A DNA stretch of 39,266 nucleotides from MED-G105 sp039819085 (lineage in GTDB: Bacteria; Pseudomonadota; Alphaproteobacteria; Caulobacterales; Parvularculaceae): positions 1 through 39,266 of the forward strand of contig JBCBSQ010000021.1 in NCBI GenBank assembly GCA_039819085.1, read 5' to 3'. Below, in pieces: positions 7,997 through 16,215 of the stretch (the stretch's first letter is position 1; the number at the start of each line of letters is the position of its first letter). Under the pieces are notes generated by a model that saw only the letters and a list, made by a program, of their open reading frames with translations, had not been told where the DNA came from and did not search any database. Position numbers and translations under genes: made by a program.

Positions 7997-8809
7997 GTGG
8001 ACGGAATGGACGATATCCGCGAGACGTTCTTCGATGAGTGCGAAGAACTGCTTGAGTCGGTGAACGCCGGCCTGAAAGCGCTTGAGCGCGGAGAGGGAGA
8101 CGGCGAAACGCTCCGAACGGTCCACCGGGCGGTTCATTCCATGAAGGGGGGCGCGGCCGCCTTCGACTTCGATCGCCTCTCTGATTTCGCCTACGCGTTC
8201 GAAAAAGCGCTCAAGGAGGCGTGCGAAGACCGACTTTCCCTCGATTCAGAAAGCCTCGACGTCTTTTGGCGCGCGGGCGAGGCGCTGCGCCCGCTCGTCG
8301 ACGCGGCGCGCAGCGGTCAGCCCGCGCCGACAGAAGACATCGACGCTCTGACGCCGGCATTGAAAGCAATGCGCGTCGCGCCGCCGGAAGAAGAAGCCCT
8401 GTCGAAGAATTTCACGCCTGCAAAAATCGATATCGATCCGAGCATCGCTCTCGGCACCGATGAGCCGCGCGGGTTTCTGATCTACTTTAAGCCCTACCCG
8501 GACCTTTACGACCTCGGCAATGAAGCGAGCTCCATCATCGCCGCTCTGGCGGAGCTTGGCGAATTGCGCGTCGCTTGCGACGCGGACGCGCTGCCGGGCC
8601 TCGACGACATCGATCCGTCAAACGCCTATCTCTCATGGACGATCCGGCTGAAAACACGCGCCTCGACAGAAGAGGTCATGGACATGTTCGAGTTTGTGGA
8701 AGGCGAATGCGCGCTTCAGATCTCGGATTGGCGGGAACGCGACGATGTGGATCCGACGGATCAAGACTGCGCCGCCGCCGGAACGACCGTCGCTGACGTA
8801 GTTGAGTAG
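7997..8809 (+). CDS. CheA-like protein with only P1 (Hpt) and P2-like parts, no kinase
   Basis: A 270-residue protein that matches just the N-terminal part of CheA. The Hpt domain (about residues 1-105) carries the phospho-accepting His47 in VHSMKGGAAAF. Residues about 155-250 (FLIYFKPYPDLYDLGNE... to ...DMFEFVEGECALQIS) are the P2-like regulator-binding region found in alphaproteobacterial CheA. The protein then ends in a short linker-like tail. The dimerisation (P3), ATP-binding (P4) and CheW-like (P5) domains are absent. Only 21 bases separate its stop from cheW, so no frameshifted remainder is hidden there. It starts at GTG 7997 (AAAGGA upstream) or ATG 8006. It can receive and pass on phosphate but cannot bind ATP, so it needs a kinase encoded elsewhere. 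Confidence 0.85.
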   Translation: MDGMDDIRETFFDECEELLESVNAGLKALERGEGDGETLRTVHRAVHSMKGGAAAFDFDRLSDFAYAFEKALKEACEDRLSLDSESLDVFWRAGEALRPLVDAARSGQPAPTEDIDALTPALKAMRVAPPEEEALSKNFTPAKIDIDPSIALGTDEPRGFLIYFKPYPDLYDLGNEASSIIAALAELGELRVACDADALPGLDDIDPSNAYLSWTIRLKTRASTEEVMDMFEFVEGECALQISDWRERDDVDPTDQDCAAAGTTVADVVE

Positions 8810-8830
8810 GAGCCGCGAAGGACCGAACCG

Positions 8831-9298
8831 ATGACGGATCAATCAGACGAACCGACTTCCGCAGCGCAGGAACTCGTATCGTTTCGCGTCGCAGGGCAGA
8901 AATACTGCGTGGACATTATGTCTGTGCGAGAGATTCGCGGCTGGACGCAGGCGACGCCGATACCGCATGCGCCCCCATTCGTGCGTGGTGTGATCAATCT
9001 GCGCGGCGCGGTCCTGCCGATCGTGGATCTCGCCGCGCGGCTGGGCCAGGACCCAACGGAACCAACTGCGCGGCACGCGATCATCGTCGTGCAGATGAAA
9101 GATCAGCTCGTCGGCGTGCTTGTCGAGTCGGTATCAGATATCTTGAGCATCGACGGACAAAACGTCCAACCAACCCCTGAAGTGGCCTCAGATGTGGACG
9201 GCGGTTTCGTCCGAGGCGTAATCGCGCTCGAAGACGAAATGATCCGCTACATAGATCTGATGAAGGTGATGCCGCAGACCAAGATCAAGGCGGCTTGA
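8831..9298 (+). CDS. cheW: CheW chemotaxis coupling protein
   Basis: A 155-residue CheW/SH3-like adaptor that links chemoreceptors to CheA. The typical path is seen in order: VSFRVAGQKYCVDIMSVREI, then VRGVINLRGAVLPIVDLAARLG, then IVVQMKDQLVGVLVESVSDIL, and VRGVIALEDEMIRYIDL at the end. The length is normal and the ATG has GAAGGA eight bases upstream. It normally docks on the P5 domain of CheA. Because the adjacent CheA-like protein lacks P5, this CheW must work with a different kinase or with receptors alone. Confidence 0.92.
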   Translation: MTDQSDEPTSAAQELVSFRVAGQKYCVDIMSVREIRGWTQATPIPHAPPFVRGVINLRGAVLPIVDLAARLGQDPTEPTARHAIIVVQMKDQLVGVLVESVSDILSIDGQNVQPTPEVASDVDGGFVRGVIALEDEMIRYIDLMKVMPQTKIKAA

Positions 9299-9422
9299 TC
9301 CAGACGCGCAAGTTCGCGCGCCGCCCTCGGTGGCGCGAGGCGCAACGCGAAGAAAACTCTAAACGACGGAAGACGTCCGTTGCGGTCAGCCAACGCGGCG
9401 GACGCGGGTAAGGTGGAGATAA

Positions 9423-9809
9423 ATGGCCTACACGCACTACAAGACGCCGTGCGACGACTGCGCCGACGGTGTGCCGACAGGCGTCATCAGACAGGTTAGC
9501 GCGGAGCTCGCCGCGCTCGTCTGCGCCGTGGACCGGCTGCAATCCTGCATCGACAACGCCTGCGCCGGACGCCCCCTGGAACAGGGCGCGATGATCAGGG
9601 AACTGCAAGCGTTCGATCTCGTCGCGCAGACACTACGCAATCTGTCGGTCTTTATGGAAACGCTGGAGCCGGCGGATCTCCATTTTGACAATATCATGGA
9701 GACCATCGACAAATTGACGTTGACGGAACTTGCCCTTCGTCTGCGTGCAGATCGAGTTATACCCCCATCGCCGCCGTCCGATGATTCCGGGGACGTGGAT
9801 CTGTTCTGA
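9423..9809 (+). CDS. CheZ/CheT-like candidate CheY-phosphate phosphatase
   Basis: A 128-residue, mostly helical, Cys-containing protein that I assign from two motifs. First, the helix around LQAFDLVAQTLRNLSVF contains Asp65-x-x-x-Gln69, the same D-x-x-x-Q spacing as the catalytic Asp143/Gln147 of E. coli CheZ, in the same kind of helix. Second, a Pro/Ser-rich linker leads to an acidic C-terminal tail ending SDDSGDVDLF, comparable with the CheY-binding tail of CheZ. The protein is shorter than CheZ, as is CheT described in rhizobia. A good ribosome site (AGGTGGAG) precedes the ATG. Its place after cheW supports a signal-termination role. The assignment is an inference from motifs and context. 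Confidence 0.6.
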   Translation: MAYTHYKTPCDDCADGVPTGVIRQVSAELAALVCAVDRLQSCIDNACAGRPLEQGAMIRELQAFDLVAQTLRNLSVFMETLEPADLHFDNIMETIDKLTLTELALRLRADRVIPPSPPSDDSGDVDLF

Positions 9810-9877
9810 CGGACCCGAAGAAGTCTTTCAAATAGAGCCAGACGCGCAACCTATCGAACCTGACAGCAGGGCGCCTC

Positions 9878-10426
9878 CTAAAAGAATTCGATGTCCTCAT
9901 CGGCGCGCTTCGGCGCCGGCGCGGGCGGCTCCATCGCCTCCGGCGCCTTGGCGGCGTCGATAATCTGTTGCCGGGCGCGCCCCGTCGCCGGCCAGTACTG
10001 AATGCGGCGCGCGTCGCGCCCGCCGACGCTAATGCTCTGAATGGGAATGCCCTCTTTTGAGAGAAACTCCTTAGCCATCGCCGCATTGGCGTCGCCGATC
10101 TGTTTGGAGATGCCTAAGATCCCCGCTCCACCGAAGACTTTCGCCTCCAGCCGGCCGCGGCTCGCCCCCTTCCCCAACAGCCCGTTGATCAAGAGCTCCA
10201 TGGAGTTGACGCCATACATCACACCAGCGCCGTCGCTCTCACCGCCGCCAGGCAGCATGAAATGATTGATGCCGCCGACGCCCGTTTTCGGATCGCGCAA
10301 ACAGGTGGAAATGCATGATCCGAGCACGGTTGTGAAAAACGTGTCCGGATCATCGCTGACGCCGTATTCGCCCTGCGGGATATAGATGCTCTTTGCGCCA
10401 CCCTTGGCGGGCCTGTCCTTGGGCAT
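9878..10426 (-). CDS. cheD: CheD chemoreceptor glutamine deamidase
   Basis: A 182-residue CheD. The family deamidates glutamines in chemoreceptors and in some bacteria binds CheC. The Cys-His-Thr catalytic set is visible: Cys38 in VLGSCIST, His55 in GINHFMLP and Thr32 six residues before the Cys. The GGRDARRIQYWPATGRA segment near the end is also typical. After the domain there is a Pro-rich linker (EPPAPAPK) and an acidic-aromatic tail DEDIEFF not needed for the fold and similar to the tail of the neighbouring CheZ/CheT-like protein. It faces the other chemotaxis genes (convergent, 68 bases apart). Neither CheR nor CheB is in the window. Confidence 0.92.
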   Translation of the reverse strand: MPKDRPAKGGAKSIYIPQGEYGVSDDPDTFFTTVLGSCISTCLRDPKTGVGGINHFMLPGGGESDGAGVMYGVNSMELLINGLLGKGASRGRLEAKVFGGAGILGISKQIGDANAAMAKEFLSKEGIPIQSISVGGRDARRIQYWPATGRARQQIIDAAKAPEAMEPPAPAPKRADEDIEFF

Positions 10427-10567
10427 TGGTCATCCTTCGATGGGCGCCTTTCGGGGCCATGAGCGTTTCGTCACGTTCATTATTCAAAGGTACGACCAAT
10501 ATTTCGTTAACTTCTGGACGCTCCCTCAAGGACGCGCCCAGAAACGCGCGCGTTCGCAGCCGCCTCG

Positions 10568-13500
10568 CTATTCGCTCGGCGCCCGCCCCTGGCCGGGCGT
10601 CCAGGGAGCGCCAATCGCGGCGAGCTCCGACTCGAACCCGGCCAGATCAGTCTCAAGAGCCTTCAATTGCGGTTCAGCGACCGCAAACGCGGCGGCGGCC
10701 ACATCGACGGCCGAACTGTGCACGGCCGCGACCGGCGCCTGGGACCACCACGAAGAGAAGCGGACTCGCGACAAGCGGCCTTCGATCGATGGCGGCGTCG
10801 GTTCATTGCGTCCGCCGATCGTATCATCACCGTGCATCGCCGTGACGAGATCGTCATAGCGCGTCTCAAGGTCGTTCAATGTGCGACGATGGGCGCTGGT
10901 CGCCGCGGTCGTGCGATCGATCGCCGCTTTCAGGTGAGCAATGCGGGATCCGACCGATTCAAGACGGCCCGCCGCGCCGTCTACCCGGCGTATCAGATCG
11001 CTGGTGCGCTTCTGAAACGCCAGCAACGCGCCGCGGTCATCCGTGATTTCCGGGCTGCGATTGAGCGGCTTCAAGGTGAACGACCGCGGCTCGCCAATGG
11101 TCGTCTCGACGCCGCCAACACGTTTCGACAGGCTCACCGTATAAACGCCGGGCGTCGCCAGGGGACCGACGCTGGCGCCGCCGAAATAGGAGGCGCCTTC
11201 GTCCAAAGAGACCGCATCCGGCTTCTCATGGCGCATGTCCCAGGCGGTCCGGTGAAGCCCTTTTCCCGTTTCGCCCTTCAGTCGTCGGACGACTGCGCCG
11301 TCGGCGCCGCGCACTGTCAGGATAATCTCCGGCGCATCCTCCCGGTCCTCCGTACGCAGATCCTCCCAACTAGGATAGGGGGTATCGCCGCCCTGCTTTT
11401 CGATGTCGATCTCAGACTTTCTGCGCGCTGCGCGCTTCGTTTCAAGGCTCTCTTTCAAATGATAGGTGAAAACAGCGCCATAGGGCGGGTTTTTGGCGAA
11501 ATAGAAATTGTCGCCGTTGGACGCCTGGGCGCCGCCCCAGGTCCCCCAGAAATCGCCCTCAATATAGAGCCAGGGATCACGCACGGCGAACAGGGTCGCT
11601 TCAGCCTCGGCGACGTCCGCTGCCGGCGTCCGCAAAGGAGAGTAATCGTCGATGACATAGGCGCCGCGCCCGAAGGTCCCGACGACGAGATCATGCTCGC
11701 GCCGCTGAATCTCCAGATCGCGCACGGCGATGGTGGGGAAGCCCGACTTCATCTGCGTCCATGTCGAGCCGCGATCCTGACTCGTAAAGAGACCAAATTC
11801 CGTCCCCACAAAGAGCAGATCCGGATCGACATGATCTTCGGCGATTGTGTGGGCCGAGCCCCGCTCCGGCAAATCACCCGTGATCGGCGCCCATGTTTCG
11901 CCTTTATCCGTAGTCATATAGACATAGGGCTTGTGGTCGCCGCGCTTGTGATTGTCGAAAATGGCGTAGGCGACATTTTCGTCGTTCACTGACGCGATAA
12001 TGTCCTCCACAAGAGACATCTCCGGAACGCCAGGAAAGAGCGACTGGGAGCGCCATGTCGCGCCATCGTCTTCCGACACGCTGATGACGCCGTCGTCCGA
12101 GCCGGCGTAAAGGAGCCCTTTGCGCACCGGACTTTCCGAAAACGCGATGATCGATCCGTAGAATGACGTTGAATCGTTCTTTGCGACCGAATCGACGCTC
12201 CACACCCGACCCATCACCTCAAGGGCGTTGCGGTCGAGCTTGCGGGTCAGGTCCGGGCTGATAACCTCCCAGCTATCGCCCCTATCCTTCGATCTGAAGA
12301 CCTTCTCCGCAGCATAATAGATTGTGTGCGGATCATGCGGACTGATCAGCAGCGGGGTGTTCCAGTTCCATTTATAGTCGTTCTCGCCGCCTGGCGGCTG
12401 CGGCGTGATATAGAGCCGCTCCTGAGTCCGCCGGTCATAGCGCGCGAGACCGCCATACTGATACTGCGTGTAGATGATGTTGGGATCCGTGGGGTCGATC
12501 TGCGGCTTGTAGCCGTCGCCGCCGAGGATAATCTTCCAGTCCGAATTAACGATGCCGTGCGTCACCGCCGTACGGGACGGGCCGCATAAAGAATTATTGT
12601 CCTGGGTGCCGCCACACACATTGTAAAACGGCGCGTCATTGTCCGGCTGAATGCGATAAAACTGCACAATCGGCAGATTGTCCATGTGCCGCCAGCGCTC
12701 ACCGCCGTCCCAGCTTTCGTAGACGCCGCCGTCCCCGCCCATCAGAAGGTGTTTGACGTTCGACGGATCGATCCATAGGGCGTGATCGTCCACATGCCGG
12801 TGCTCAGCGGAGAGGTTCGTAAATGTCTTGCCGCCATCCTCGGAAACTTTGGAGAACGTATCGAGTGAGTAAAGCCGGTCAGCGTCATGCGGATCGACGA
12901 CGATTTCATTGTAGTATTGCGGGCTCGTCGTCATGTGGCCGGAGCGCTTTTCCCAGTTCTGGCCGAAATCCGTAGACCGATAAACGCCTTTTTCTTCGTC
13001 ATTGGCTTCGATGATCGCATAGACGGTCGACGGCGCGGACGGCGCAGCGGCGAGGCCAATGCGGCCCATATGGTCCGACGGCAAACCGGCGGACACTTCT
13101 TCCCAGGTTTCGCCGCCATCGGTGGAGCGATGCACGCCGGAGCCAGGGCCGCCATTGATCAGTGTCCAGACATGCCGGCGCCGCTGATAGCTGGAGGCGA
13201 CGATATGATCGGGATTGTCGGCGTGAACGACGAACTCGTTGACGCCGGTGTACTCGTCAACCAAGAGGATCCGCCGCCATGTCGCGCCGCCGTCCACCGT
13301 TTTATAGAGGCCGCGGTCCCCGCCATCGCTCCAGAGGGGTCCCTGCGCCGCGACCAGCACGACATTGGCGTCCTCCGGGTGGATCCAGATCTGGCTAATG
13401 TGCCCCGAATCCTCCAGGCCCATATTCGTCCATGTCTTACCGCCGTCGGTCGACTTGTAGACGCCGTCGCCAAAAGCGACGGAGCGTTGAGCGTTGTTCT

Positions 13501-13846
13501 CGCCCGTTCCCACCCAGATGGTTTTTGGATCCGACGGCGCCAGCTCCACAACGCCGATCGCGTAGGAGGCCTCGCCATCGAACAACGGCGTCCAGCTCGT
13601 TCCATTATCGTCCGTACGCCAAAGGCCAGCTGACGCGGTCGCAACGAGATAACGCGCCGCGCCGCCGGGATATACGGCGAAGTCGGAGATCCGACCGCTC
13701 GGATAAGCGGGGCCGATCGCGCGTAAGGGCAAAGAGGCCATGGGATTGGCCGCCTTCTCTTCAGATGCGCCGGCCACGCCGGACGCCAAACATGCGATCA
13801 CCGCCGCGCCGACGGACGCGAACACTCGGAATTCGAGAATCTTCAC
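10568..13846 (-). CDS. secreted VPS10/sortilin-like Asp-box beta-propeller protein
   Basis: A 1092-residue exported protein with at least eleven Asp-box (BNR) motifs of the type S/T-x-D-x-G-x-T-W, for example KSTDGGKTW, RSTDGGETW, MTTDKGETW and TSQDRGSTW. They build large beta-propellers as in sialidases, xyloglucanases and sortilin. The C-terminal 200 residues are different, with a helical, probably coiled-coil stretch around DLIRRVDGAAGRLESV. The likely start is GTG 13846 with GGGGAA seven bases upstream; it gives MKILEFRVF plus a hydrophobic stretch ending AGA/SEE, a signal peptide. Upstream in-frame starts add residues that spoil the signal. Substrate and enzymatic activity are unknown; proteins of this type are often mis-labelled glycosyl hydrolases. 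Confidence 0.85.
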   Translation of the reverse strand: MKILEFRVFASVGAAVIACLASGVAGASEEKAANPMASLPLRAIGPAYPSGRISDFAVYPGGAARYLVATASAGLWRTDDNGTSWTPLFDGEASYAIGVVELAPSDPKTIWVGTGENNAQRSVAFGDGVYKSTDGGKTWTNMGLEDSGHISQIWIHPEDANVVLVAAQGPLWSDGGDRGLYKTVDGGATWRRILLVDEYTGVNEFVVHADNPDHIVASSYQRRRHVWTLINGGPGSGVHRSTDGGETWEEVSAGLPSDHMGRIGLAAAPSAPSTVYAIIEANDEEKGVYRSTDFGQNWEKRSGHMTTSPQYYNEIVVDPHDADRLYSLDTFSKVSEDGGKTFTNLSAEHRHVDDHALWIDPSNVKHLLMGGDGGVYESWDGGERWRHMDNLPIVQFYRIQPDNDAPFYNVCGGTQDNNSLCGPSRTAVTHGIVNSDWKIILGGDGYKPQIDPTDPNIIYTQYQYGGLARYDRRTQERLYITPQPPGGENDYKWNWNTPLLISPHDPHTIYYAAEKVFRSKDRGDSWEVISPDLTRKLDRNALEVMGRVWSVDSVAKNDSTSFYGSIIAFSESPVRKGLLYAGSDDGVISVSEDDGATWRSQSLFPGVPEMSLVEDIIASVNDENVAYAIFDNHKRGDHKPYVYMTTDKGETWAPITGDLPERGSAHTIAEDHVDPDLLFVGTEFGLFTSQDRGSTWTQMKSGFPTIAVRDLEIQRREHDLVVGTFGRGAYVIDDYSPLRTPAADVAEAEATLFAVRDPWLYIEGDFWGTWGGAQASNGDNFYFAKNPPYGAVFTYHLKESLETKRAARRKSEIDIEKQGGDTPYPSWEDLRTEDREDAPEIILTVRGADGAVVRRLKGETGKGLHRTAWDMRHEKPDAVSLDEGASYFGGASVGPLATPGVYTVSLSKRVGGVETTIGEPRSFTLKPLNRSPEITDDRGALLAFQKRTSDLIRRVDGAAGRLESVGSRIAHLKAAIDRTTAATSAHRRTLNDLETRYDDLVTAMHGDDTIGGRNEPTPPSIEGRLSRVRFSSWWSQAPVAAVHSSAVDVAAAAFAVAEPQLKALETDLAGFESELAAIGAPWTPGQGRAPSE

Positions 13847-14263
13847 CTGGCCATTCCCCAGAAAATTGACACACATCCGGCCTGACCACGCGAACGCCGC
13901 GCCGGTTGGCCGATGATCGAAGCCTTGCAGACAAAGTCTAAACATTCAAACCACTTGCGCGGTTCGCGCGCTCGGCGGTGCCAGAACATTTCGCATGCAA
14001 GAGGGTCCACCGGCGCCATCGGCTATGGCGGCGACTCTTTCGTCGGACCGCCGCCTGTCTTTGTCTATCGAGCGCGCGGCGCGACTTGATCGGAGTACGC
14101 CATTGCGCAAGTCTTGATCAAAGACGCGCCAGTCAAAGCGCCTCGACGAATAAGAATGGGCTATGCTGAAGAACCGCCTGGATGCTCCTGACATTTTTGG
14201 GAGCGCCGCCCCGCCGCCGACGCCTGATCGCCCGCTCGCTTCATCGGCGGCGGAGCTGTTTTT
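13847..14263. other. divergent intergenic region between the propeller gene and the pxp operon
   Basis: About 415 bases with no supported gene. It should contain divergent promoters for the Asp-box protein (leftward) and the NRAMP-pxpABC operon (rightward). I could not find a convincing -35/-10 pair or an operator. The open frames here have no family resemblance and overlap in several frames, as expected for GC-rich DNA. Confidence 0.4.
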
Positions 14264-15472
14264 TTGACGCGTCGTTTCGGGCCGGGCGCGATTGTCGCCG
14301 CCGCCTTTATCGGGCCGGGCACTGTCACGACGTGCACGCTGGCGGGCGCGACGTTCGGCTACGCGCTCCTGTGGGCGCTCGTTTTCGCCACAGCCGCAAC
14401 CGTCATCCTTCAGGACATGGCGGCGCGACTGGGAGCCGGCGCGCGGCTGGGGCTTGGCGAAGCGTTGATGGCGGCCGCGCCGGGGATCTCGGCCAAATTC
14501 ATCATCGGCGGGCTCGCCTTCGCGGCGGTGGGACTGGGGGCCGCGGCCTATGAAGCGGGCAACCTCGCCGGCGGCGCCCTCGGGGTCGAAGCGCTCATGG
14601 GATCAGCGGCGCCGGACAGGCGCGTTTCAGCGGCGGCCCTGGCGGGCCTCGCCGCCGCGGCGCTCGTGATTGGCGAATACAAACTGCTGGAACGACTGCT
14701 CATCGGGCTCGTGATGGCGATGTGCGCCGCCTTTCTCCTCGCAGCGCTCCTCGTCCGGCCCGATCTATCCGCCGCCGCGCGCGGGTTTTTGCCGAGCGCC
14801 CCGGACGGGTCGCTGACGACGACCATCGCTCTCATCGGGACGACGATCGTGCCGTACAACCTTTTTCTCCACGCGGCGACAGCGCGGGAGAAATGGGCGG
14901 GTGCGGAGGATCTCGATAGCGCGCGGAGCGATTCAGCGCTGTCAATCGGCATTGGCGGCCTCATCTCGATACTGATTGTCTCAACGGCCGCATCAAGTCT
15001 CTTTGCAAACGGCGTCACGGTGGAGAGCGCCGCGGATATGGCCCGCGCCATCGAGCCGGCGTTCGGCCCCGCCGCGAAATACCTCATCGGGGCGGGGCTC
15101 CTCGGCGCCGGACTGACGTCAGCCATCACCGCGCCAATGGCGGCCGCCTATGCGCTGGGAGAACTGTTGAGCTTGTCCGAAACGCGGCGGAAGACCGTTT
15201 TCCGAGCGACCGCCCTCGCCATTGTCGGCTTTGGCGCGGGCGCGGGCCTTCTCGGCTTGAAGCCCATTTCGTTGATACTGCTGGCGCAATACGCAAATGG
15301 GCTGCTGCTCCCGGTGATCGCCGGGTTCTTGCTATATGTGATGAACCGAAAATCGCTCCTTGGCGACGCCGCCAATGGGCCATTGTCGAACCTCGCGGGC
15401 GCGATCGTCCTGATTGTGACGATTGGCCTTGGCGCGCGCTCGGTTCTTCGCGCAGCAGGGATCGCGCCATGA
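14264..15472 (+). CDS. NRAMP-related membrane transporter linked to 5-oxoproline use
   Basis: A 402-residue protein with about eleven membrane helices and NRAMP-like sequence. In metal-transporting NRAMPs helix 1 has DPGN and helix 6 has a Met followed by PHN, and these bind Mn or Fe. Here the matching places read GPGTVTTCTLAGATFG (residues 17-32) and IVPYNLFLHA (195-204), so the Asp, Asn and Met metal ligands are missing. B. subtilis YcsG is a similar NRAMP relative encoded beside pxpA (ycsF). Transport of 5-oxoproline or a related substrate is my inference. TTG 14264 is the only start between the in-frame stop at 14225 and the conserved domain. The stop overlaps pxpA by four bases. Confidence 0.8.
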   Translation: MTRRFGPGAIVAAAFIGPGTVTTCTLAGATFGYALLWALVFATAATVILQDMAARLGAGARLGLGEALMAAAPGISAKFIIGGLAFAAVGLGAAAYEAGNLAGGALGVEALMGSAAPDRRVSAAALAGLAAAALVIGEYKLLERLLIGLVMAMCAAFLLAALLVRPDLSAAARGFLPSAPDGSLTTTIALIGTTIVPYNLFLHAATAREKWAGAEDLDSARSDSALSIGIGGLISILIVSTAASSLFANGVTVESAADMARAIEPAFGPAAKYLIGAGLLGAGLTSAITAPMAAAYALGELLSLSETRRKTVFRATALAIVGFGAGAGLLGLKPISLILLAQYANGLLLPVIAGFLLYVMNRKSLLGDAANGPLSNLAGAIVLIVTIGLGARSVLRAAGIAP

Positions 15473-16215
15473 ATATGCATATCGATCTGAACGCCGACAT
15501 TGGCGAAGGCTGCGGCGACGACGCCGGCATTCTCAAGGTCGTCACAAGCTGCAATATCGCGTGCGGCGGCCACGCAGGCGACGAGACCTCCATGCAAGAA
15601 GCGCTGCTGCTCGCAAGACAGTCAGGCGCGATCGCCGGCGCCCATCCCTCTTATCCGGATAGGGAGAATTTCGGCCGAAAGCCGATGGAAATGCCAAAAC
15701 CGGATCTTCTTCAATCGCTTTGTATGCAAATTACCGCCATTCGTGATATTGCATCATACAGTGACGTGCCGCTAACCCATGTAAAACCACACGGCGCGCT
15801 CTATAACGCCGCGGCGGCTGACGCGGACCTCGCGACGGTCGTCGTCGATGCAGTTCTGAAGAGCCTGCCGGGCGCGACGCTTGTCGGCCCGCCAAATTCC
15901 TCGCTCTCGCGCGCGGCCCAGGAACAAGGACTGCGCTTCATCGCCGAGGGGTTCGCCGATCGCGCCTACGAAAAAACCGGCGCATTGCGCGACCGACGTC
16001 TTGAGGGCGCGATCATTGAAACCGAAGACGCGCGAGCGCGACAAGCGGAAATGATCGCCGTCGACCGACGCGCGCCAGCGCATGGCGGCGGCGCGATTCA
16101 CCTGCCGGCCGAAACGATTTGCCTGCATGGAGATTCACCGGGCGCGCTCGCTTCAGCGCGGGCGATCCGCGAGCGGCTGGCGGGCGTCGGCGTCGCATTG
16201 CGCGCGCACACATGA
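15469..16215 (+). CDS. pxpA: 5-oxoprolinase subunit A (LamB/YcsF family)
   Basis: A 248-residue subunit of the ATP-dependent prokaryotic 5-oxoprolinase, which opens 5-oxoproline (pyroglutamate) to glutamate. Family motifs are all present: DLNADIGEGCG, the metal/substrate-site CNIACGGHAGDE, GAHPSYPDRENFGR, HVKPHGALYN, EGFADRAY and CLHGDSPGA. The length is usual. The ATG overlaps the end of the transporter gene by four bases and its own stop overlaps pxpB by four, so the operon is translationally coupled. 5-Oxoproline forms spontaneously from glutamine and from damaged glutathione, so this is both a catabolic and a housekeeping enzyme. Confidence 0.93.
   Translation: MNMHIDLNADIGEGCGDDAGILKVVTSCNIACGGHAGDETSMQEALLLARQSGAIAGAHPSYPDRENFGRKPMEMPKPDLLQSLCMQITAIRDIASYSDVPLTHVKPHGALYNAAAADADLATVVVDAVLKSLPGATLVGPPNSSLSRAAQEQGLRFIAEGFADRAYEKTGALRDRRLEGAIIETEDARARQAEMIAVDRRAPAHGGGAIHLPAETICLHGDSPGALASARAIRERLAGVGVALRAHT

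Noticed and set aside
10667..11992. 441-codon open frame antisense to the Asp-box gene
   Set aside because: The opposite strand holds many Asp-box motifs and a signal peptide. The antisense product has no recognisable domain.
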